Of a stretch of 64,000 nucleotides of DNA, positions 57,512 through 64,000 are shown piece after piece. The notes beneath the pieces are model-generated. The model had not been told where the DNA came from. It searched no databases and saw nothing but the letters and a program-made list of their open reading frames with translations. The stretch lies in contig CM036158.1 in assembly GCA_020631735.1 (NCBI GenBank), positions 79,723,447 through 79,787,446 on the forward strand, read 5' to 3'. Every line of letters starts with the position of its first letter. The first letter of the stretch is position 1. This DNA is from Saccharum officinarum. Its lineage: Eukaryota; Streptophyta; Magnoliopsida; Poales; Poaceae. The position numbers were made by a program, and so were the translations under genes.

Positions 57512-57770
57512 AGATTCCAGAGTTTGGCCACCAAATTTACTATGCAGAATTCCTATTCACCGTCATATCAAAATACCGGCATATGTATGGAGTACTAAAT
57601 ATAGATGAAATAAAAAATTAATTACACAGTTTTGTTGTAATTTGCGAGACTAACATTTTAAGTCTAATTAATCAATGTTTAGACAATTATTACCCAATAA
57701 AAATAAAATTGCTACAGTGTGACGCGATACTTACTATGCAAAGTTTGATTCTAAATTTTGGAATCTAAGG
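57512..57770. mobile_element. Grass MITE of the same family, copy D
   Basis: Lies directly between copies C and E. It contains CCGTCATATCAAAATACCGG, AATTACACAGTTTTGTTG and GTCTAATTAATCAATG, in the opposite orientation to copy C. It may share terminal bases with its neighbours. Confidence 0.75.
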
Positions 57771-58012
57771 CCTTGTTTAGATGCACTTCAAAAGTTGAAA
57801 TTTTTTCACTCTCTCTCCATCACATCAATCTTTGTACTCATGCATAAAGTAGTAAATGTATGTAAAAAAATAACTAATTACACAGTTTAGTTGAAAATCA
57901 CGAGATGAATCTTTTGAGCCTAGTTGGTCCATGATTAGACAATATTTGCCAAATAAGACGAAAGTGGTACTATTCATCGGTTTGAAATTTTTTCAGCATC
58001 TAAACGTGGCCT
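57771..58012. mobile_element. Grass MITE of the same family, copy E
   Basis: The ends are GGCCTTGTTTAGATGC and CATCTAAACGTGGCC. It has the best-preserved family termini in the window, with CACGAGATGAATCTTTTGAG and GTCCATGATTAGACAATATT inside. Confidence 0.85.
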
Positions 58013-58520
58013 AAACCTGGCCTAGCGCACGTTGGTGAGAGAGGAGAGAGGATCATCTCCGTTGGCCCTGGCTCTTTCCCCTTGGGCCTTGGACCGTGAT
58101 GCGGTAGAAGTCGACGTGCGGCCAAGGGGTGCCCACTCCTTGGACCGTTGGACGTGGCATGTCAACGTCCGTGTGGGCCCTCTGCGTCACGAGTCACGAA
58201 ATGGACACATCGACGGCGAGAAAATGGTCTGTATAAATTCGAAATGCCAAGGCAACTGAAAACTTCTTACGAATTCAATTCGGAAAATCCCAATACTGCG
58301 CATTTCAATCTTCGGTGTACGTGGTTGGGAACATGTTCAAATTGTAATGGAATTTCCGAAAATTTAATATGGCGAATTGGGTGTAGCTCAACTAGTTATA
58401 TTGCTTATCGTGAACATACATATTTAGATTTAAGCTATCAATTTACCTAAGTGTTGAAGATACACACAGACTAGGACTCACCGTGGGCGGTCGCGAGGGA
58501 GCTTTGCAGCTCTCAAAGTA
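58013..58520. other. Spacer, nothing recognised
   Basis: 58030-58200 is moderately GC-rich and 58250-58450 AT-rich. Short open frames overlap without domain signals. Confidence 0.4.
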
Positions 58521-58528
58521 GATCTAGG

Positions 58529-59039
58529 CAATGTTTTCCTCAAGGCTAAACGGTAAATAGTCGGTCACCCTTCGTTTAGCGTTTAAACCGTTTAAATGGT
58601 GTTTAAACGGAGTTAAACAGCCTAAACGGTTTTGTACAATAACAATAAAATATACATATTTATGTAGGTAAAAATAAAATTTGCTAGAACTCATACATAT
58701 TTACATATGTAAAAATCAAATATTCTACCAAATAATCTTGTCGGAAGAAATCTAAATCCCACAACACTTCATATAATTACAATGTTAATTAGTTTCATGT
58801 TGATTGTGATAGACGTAGTCCTTTAATTCACTTAATTATGGATTAAATGGTTGCTTAGCTCATTTAATCACGTTTAATCTGATTTTGTTTAGACTGTTTA
58901 GACGGGATTGAACGGTTTAAACGGGTTTAAACGGCCCAACCGTTTAATTCACTGTTTAGGGCCTAAACAACACGGATGACTTCTGTTTACCGTTTAAACG
59001 GTGTTTAAACAGACTAAACGGTCGTTTAGGCGAACAGTG
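58529..59039. mobile_element. 511-bp hAT-type element with GTTTAAACGG repeats
   Basis: The ends CAATGTTTTCCT and AGGCGAACAGTG match as imperfect inverted repeats. The flanks carry a perfect 8-bp duplication GATCTAGG (58521-58528 and 59040-59047). Both arms are filled with CCGTTTAAACGG palindromes and half-sites around an AT-rich middle. There is no coding capacity. Confidence 0.85.
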
Positions 59040-59054
59040 GATCTAGGAGAAGGA

Positions 59055-61096
59055 TGTAAGGTCCAAATAGGCTAGAGGGAGGGTGAATAGCCTAATAAAA
59101 ACTTCTACAAGAATTACTTAACCACACGTTAGTACGAAAGGTGGCGAAGCAAATGCACTAGCTCTAACTAATTAAGCAAGCCACCTACACAAGTCTATAA
59201 CAAAGCTATTCACTAAACACAACAACAACTACAAGCTAGAAACAAGAAGTAATACAAGACAAGAGCTTTGAGTGATTATACCGCCGTGTAGAGATGAGAA
59301 GTATCAATCAATCAATCACACAAGAGAAATCCTCGAAAAGAGAATGACACAAGAATTTATCCCGAGGTTCACTTGCTTCCCGGCAAGCTACTCCCCGTTG
59401 TGGCGATACACCCACTTGTCGGTTCGCGAGCTAATCAACTATCAAGAGTCGAGCCATCGGCGGGCGCCGCACAACCGCACACAAGATGGGGATCCTCCAA
59501 GCCACGAGCTCCACTAGAGTATCCAATTCACGAACTCCCGCGGGGAAGGATCAAGAACCTCTTACAACACTTGGTGAAGACTCCAACAATCTCCAATTGT
59601 GAGCTCAATCACCTCCGTTGCTCCAAGCCGTCTACCGTGTCGGGAAACACGGAAGAGTAACAAGAAATCCGCAGCTACTCGAAGATCAAGTGCCTCTAGA
59701 ATGCAACTCTCAAGCAATGCACTTGAATCTCACTCAATCTCACTCAAGATATGCAACTAATTAAAGAGATGAGTGGAGGGGTTGTTCTCTAGCTCAAAGT
59801 ATGTCTCTAGGTCTTAAAACGTGCAAGAGATGCCCTCAAACCCCGGCCAACGTCTATTTATAGCGAAGGGGTACGCAGCTAGCCGTTAGGAACTCAAACA
59901 GCCAAAATCACGCTGACCGGACGCGCTGGTCGTACTGACCGGACGCGCCGGTCGCGCAACGGCTAAATTCCAAATCACTGACCGGACGCGCTCTAGCGTA
60001 TGACCGGACGCGCTGGTCAACTGACCGGACACGCTGGTCAACTGACCGGACGCGCCGATCGCTCAGCACCGTGAGCCCGCGAAGCAACGACCGGACGCGC
60101 CCTAGCGAATGACCGGACGCGACAGAGCCAGCATTCGGTTTGAGTCCAGTAAGCTCCCTCAACGACCGGACGCGTCCGATCGTACATGACCGGACGCGCC
60201 CAGCGTCCGATCGTCACTCCTGCGCTCTCTGTCTCTCTGGACGCCTGACCGGACGCGTCGGTCCCGTGAAGGACCGGACGCGCCGGTCGCTCACTCTGCT
60301 TCCGCGCACAAGTGAACTGACCGGACGCGCTGGTCAGGCCAGACCAGCGTCCGGTCACTAACCCTTGGCGCGCTGACCGGATTGAACTGACCGGACGCGT
60401 CCGGTCATACCGTGACCGCGTCCGGTGCAGCGTCCGGTCACCTCTGTGACCTCCGTTCGCCTCTGTTTCTTTTTCGACTTCCGGCGCAATAGAAAATAGG
60501 CATTTCACTTCCCCAAAAAGCGCCGAATCCCGCCTCGCAAGCTCGGCGGGAGGGAGAGAGGAACCCAAACCCCTCTCTACCGCTCAAACTCCACCGCCTT
60601 CACAAATATGCTAACACCACCAAGTGTACACCACCATATGTATGTGTGTTAGCATTTCACAATCATTTTTCAAGGCGTTATGTTAGCTCTTTTACTAGAT
60701 CATAATGCATATGCTCAAGACAATGATCTAGTGGCACTTAATTCCCGAGCTAACCGTGATTGCCCCTCTTGATAGTCGGCTATGTATCCTAAACCCGATC
60801 AATCACTTCTCTACTCATCTTAGACCGGCAAAAGGAAAAAACCCTATGGTTATACCTTTGCCTTGTGCTCTTAGATCCTTCTCCTCCACTTGATCATTAT
60901 GTCTTTCATATTATGTGCATCTCCACCATGATCATCATTTCATGTTCATGCACCATCTCTTTGTGATCTTGTGGCCACCACTCCTTGCCACCTACACCTT
61001 CATCACATGTGTTGCTTATGCCTAACTCAAAAACACTTAACACATGGCATTAGCAACTTGGTGTCATTAATTACCAAAATCAAACTTGAGCTTTCA
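59055..61096 (-). mobile_element. Solo LTR, 2042 bp, with palindromic CCGGACGCG motifs
   Basis: On the plus strand it runs from TGTAAGGTCC to GAGCTTTCA and is flanked by a perfect 5-bp duplication AAGGA (59050-59054 and 61097-61101). On the minus strand it starts TGAAAGCTCAAG, as expected for an LTR. It has no internal coding region. 59910-60440 holds about fifteen GACCGGACGCG-type motifs. It belongs to the same family as the solo LTR at 30064-31895. Open frames through the motif array are artefacts of the repeat. Confidence 0.9.
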
Positions 61097-61101
61097 AAGG
61101 A

Positions 61102-61637
61102 GCTAGGAGAAACAAGTATTTTTCAGCTCCATCTGACATTCGTCCCTTTTGAAACTGGATTTTAAGGAACTCTGCTTTAAGAGCTATTTTATATTAACTT
61201 ATTTGGGAATAAAAACAACACTTGAAACTGCTGGAGAAGCTATATCAAATAGGATCTTATAAAAGGACTCGATTTCTCTGTCTCTTATTAACTTACTCGC
61301 CACTTCAACAACTTGTTTAACTAGCAACCTAATAAATGCTATGGAAACGTATCTTCCTTCCTACTTCCTCCAATTCAGTTTATGGAGCACTTCGTGTACG
61401 TTAAGATTCAAACTTTATAATTTTCAACTAATAATTTAGCTTTTTTACTATTAAAATACAAATTTACTATTAGATTTATAGTTAAATATAAAATTGTACG
61501 TAAAATAAATGAATGATCAAAGCATAATTAAAAAGACCGCGCCTTATCATAAGACGCTTATAAACTTGATCAAACTACGCTAGATCAAGTAGAGTAGTTG
61601 GATTGGAACTTGTGACTGGACTACGGGTAATCTCAAG
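61102..61637. other. Spacer, nothing firm
   Basis: AT-rich. 61110-61260 has MITE-like features (AGCTCCATCTGA and later GGAGAAGCTATATCAAATAGG) but no duplication that I could confirm. Confidence 0.4.
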
Positions 61638-61917
61638 CCCTGTTTGGAACCATGGGGCTAAAGTTTAGCCTATCCCTTGTAGTCACCTTTTAGCCTTAGT
61701 GGATCTAAACAGGAGGGCAAAAAGTGAGAGCTAAACTTTAGCCCATCCTTTTTCCATTAGCCCCTCCAAAGTGGGATAAAAGTGATCTTTTCATGGCAAA
61801 AGATGCATATTACCCTAGCCACCCTCTTTTAGTCCTGTGCATGAGTATTAATTAGGGACAAATATGTCATGATAGGGTACATGACTAATCTTTAGCCCTT
61901 GGATCCAAACAGTCCCA
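61638..61917. mobile_element. MITE with GGCTAAAG termini, about 280 bp
   Basis: The left end CCCTGTTTGGAACCAT is followed by GGGGCTAAAGTTTAGCC. The right end CTTTAGCCCTTGGATCCAA continues CAGTCCC and is the inverted match. No target duplication was confirmed. Confidence 0.6.
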
Positions 61918-62379
61918 TAGACTACTCATGGATCCAAACATGGCCTCACTCTACAAACCAGGATGGTTTCTACAACAATTAATTAGATGTCAACTAAATA
62001 AAATGGCGATGGAGCATTTGAATTAAGAAAAAGAAAGAAGAAAATAGTTTCTTATATACTACATGAAAATTAAGATAGAAAGGGATGCGATATTTAATTA
62101 GATAATGGAAAAGAGAAAATATGCGATTGAATAAAAATCTAAAAGATATTTTAAATAAACCATCTAATGAGAATATGATTTATTTGTATATATGACCTGG
62201 CAAGTGTGGAGTATGGACTGCCCTCATAATATAATAAAACATGGGCGGAATGTGCGTTGGGCCGCTGCCGCGCGAATCTTGAAGAACCCTGCGAGCGCAC
62301 GATGGTGTAGGCGGGCCCAAAACCAAGAGGCACTCGAACTCGACGCGGGTACGGAGTAGAGAGGTCAGAGACTCAGACG
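61918..62379. other. Upstream region of the TOM1-like gene
   Basis: AT-rich to about 62230, then GC-rising sequence. The promoter of the downstream gene should lie here. Minus-strand frames at 62151-62440 show no domain. Confidence 0.4.
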
Positions 62380-62470
62380 AAGGGAAAGTGAAGAGGAAGG
62401 GAGGCGGTTTTGCCGGCGCCGGTGGTAGAGGAGGAAGCAATCCTGCGCGGCGGCCCTGAGGTACTCAGGT
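62380..62470 (+). other. Candidate 5-prime UTR exon of the TOM1-like gene
   Basis: A GC-rich leader that ends ...TACTCAG before GTGCGATCC, a usable donor (62470). An acceptor CTTGCCTTCAG at 63021-63031 precedes the coding exon. The layout fits a leader intron of about 560 bp. Confidence 0.4.
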
Positions 62471-63069
62471 GCGATCCACTCCTCCTCCTCCCCTCATCTC
62501 CCACTCGCTGCGATTAGAGAGGTCATGATGATTTCTTCCCCAAGCCTGCCGCGGCAACCGGAGAAAGTTTAGATGGCTTCTGCTGCTGCCGCGGCTGCTG
62601 TGATCTAAGGGCTAGGGTGTAGGGTCAAAGGGAGGGGATTGTGCCAGGGGCAAAACTCCTGGATTCGATCGTAATTATTACTGGAGCACTCCCTATGTAG
62701 TACTCTGAGTTAACCAATCCAAGTGCTCTGGCCTTACGACTTATTGGTCGAATCACCGTACCTAGGGTTTCGTTTTCCTAAACTTAGGGCCATAATTCAG
62801 CATCACAGTATAGTGAAAAACAACTCTAGCTGTATAACAAAGGAGCAATCCTGGTTCTAACATCCTCCTGCCTGCATAATAAAATAGCCTTCTCTATGTG
62901 CTTGCTGATATAGGTATACTGCCTTCTCTATGTGATTGATTACTACCGATTGTAGTCACAGTTCATTAATAACAATCGTCTCTTTGTTGTCCCATGTTAA
63001 GTTCCTAACATCACACTTTACTTGCCTTCAGAATTAGAGTAATCTGGACTGATAAAGCACTCTGACAAG

Positions 63070-64000
63070 ATGAGCGACAATCTGATGGATAAAGTCAATG
63101 CCCTTGGTGAGCGGCTCAAGATAAGCGGTGCAGAAGTTAGCCGGAAGATGTCAGTTGGCGTCAGCAACATGAGTTTCAAGATGAAGGAGTTCTTCCAGGG
63201 CCAGAACATGGCAGACAAGATTGTTGACGAGGCCACGTTGGAGACCATGGACGCCCCTGATTGGGCTACCAACCTTGAGATATGCGACATGGTGAACACT
63301 GACAGGGTCAACAGCGTTGAAGTCATCCGGGCCGTCAAGAGAAGAATTATGTTGAAGAATCCACGGGTGCAGTATCTATCTCTCGTCCTACTTGAGACCA
63401 TTGTTAAGAACTGCGACAAGGCTTTCTCTGAGATTGCTGCTGAGCGGGTGCTTGATGAGATGGTCAAGCTGATTGATGATCCACAGACTATAGTTAACAA
63501 CAGAAACAAGGCTCTTGTGCTTATTGAAGCATGGGGAGAATCTGGAGATGACCTCCGCTACCTTCCAGTGTATGAAGAAACGTACAAGGTAAATACAAAT
63601 TATTGCTCTGCTGTTTAATCAGCTTAATGCAATTTAACCTGAAACAGTGGCTTGCAACTGATCTGGAAAGCAGCAGATCAAATTGTTCTGGTTATGAGTG
63701 ACGTCAGAATGTCAGATAGGTTATTGACATGGAATTGCTTATTCCTGTGATGTACATGAACAATTGACATGAAAATTTTCTTATTAATATTACCTTATTG
63801 ATTAATGGTTTACTATGCATTCATAACAGTGTTGTGCCTCGCATAATCAGTACCCTATTGTCAAGCTTATGGATTTCTCTTACTTGAACTCATGCGGTTA
63901 TTACCTTTTTGTATTCTTTGCAGAGCTTAAGATCTAGGGGAATTCGCTTTCCTGGGCGTGATGATGAGAGCCTAGCACCAATATTTACTCCTCCCCGTTC
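63070..64000 (+). CDS. TOL: TOM1-like (TOL) protein with VHS domain, 3-prime partial
   Basis: TOL proteins bind ubiquitinated membrane cargo and act as the ESCRT-0 equivalent of plants, at the plasma membrane and endosomes. Exons seen are 63070-63588 and 63924 to the window end, joining in frame. After a short conserved leader (MSDNLMDKVNALGERLK) the VHS domain fills about residues 45-173. It shows ADKIVDEATLETMDAPDW, EICDMVNTD, VQYLSLVLLETIVKNCDKAF, NNRNKALVLIEAWGE and LRYLPVYEETYK. Exon 2 continues SLRSRGIRFPGRDDESLAP and runs off the window, so the GAT domain is not seen. The ATG lies about 38 bases after the presumed acceptor of a leader intron. The VHS-plus-leader arrangement favours TOL over other VHS proteins. 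Confidence 0.93.

Noticed and set aside
58380..58440. Possible tRNA-like stretch (GGGTGTAGCTCAACTAGTTA)
   Set aside because: It resembles a D-arm by chance; I could not form the anticodon and T arms or find a TTCGAATC box.
60038..60568. 176-codon minus-strand frame rich in Arg, Thr, Ser
   Set aside because: It reads through the GACCGGACGCG array of a solo LTR, so its protein repeats mirror the DNA motif.

Overview
The window is nuclear DNA of a grass, most likely an Andropogoneae species of the sorghum, sugarcane, Miscanthus or maize group. The grounds are many short GT-AG exons, GC-rich first exons, plastid-targeted proteins, and dense grass-type LTR retrotransposons and MITEs. The species is an inference. 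Two runs of exactly 100 N (3092-3191 and 33306-33405) are scaffold gaps.

Layout. 1-3091: 3-prime end of a decayed minus-strand LTR retrotransposon. 3397-5653: 3-prime part of a frameshifted 4-coumarate:CoA ligase-like pseudogene. 5699-8413: TIR elements and MITEs. 9786-12532: intact eight-exon choline-phosphate cytidylyltransferase gene (CCT). 13917-26399: PLGG1, the plastid glycolate/glycerate translocator gene, split inside an exon by a 9.4-kb nest of retrotransposons and carrying several indels. 26577-32605: MITEs, a minisatellite, and a hAT element that contains a solo LTR and a second MITE. 33652-37928: plastid glycerol-3-phosphate acyltransferase (ATS1), 5-prime end lost at a gap. 39779-46331: a young, nearly complete Ty1/Copia element. 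49318-54837 (minus): a plant synaptotagmin gene hit by a 5-prime-truncated LINE and carrying a stop codon. 55420-61101: a 697-bp element with 13-bp flanking repeats, a tight row of MITEs, a hAT element and a second solo LTR. 63070-64000: start of a TOM1-like (VHS domain) gene.

Of six host genes, CCT is complete and open, ATS1 is open over all exons present, and TOL is open as far as it goes. PLGG1, the 4CL-like gene and the synaptotagmin gene are damaged here. The genes do not form an operon or cluster. CCT (phosphatidylcholine synthesis) and ATS1 (plastid phosphatidic acid synthesis) both serve glycerolipid synthesis and PLGG1 serves photorespiration, but their closeness is probably chance.

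Most of the information in the window is transposon stratigraphy. I could resolve target-site duplications for eleven insertions and the order of several nested events. I found no previously undescribed functional system. The best leads are the retrotransposon insertion in the PLGG1 exon, the paired compensating indels in that gene, the gene-like antisense segment in the Copia leader, and the palindrome-rich solo LTRs.
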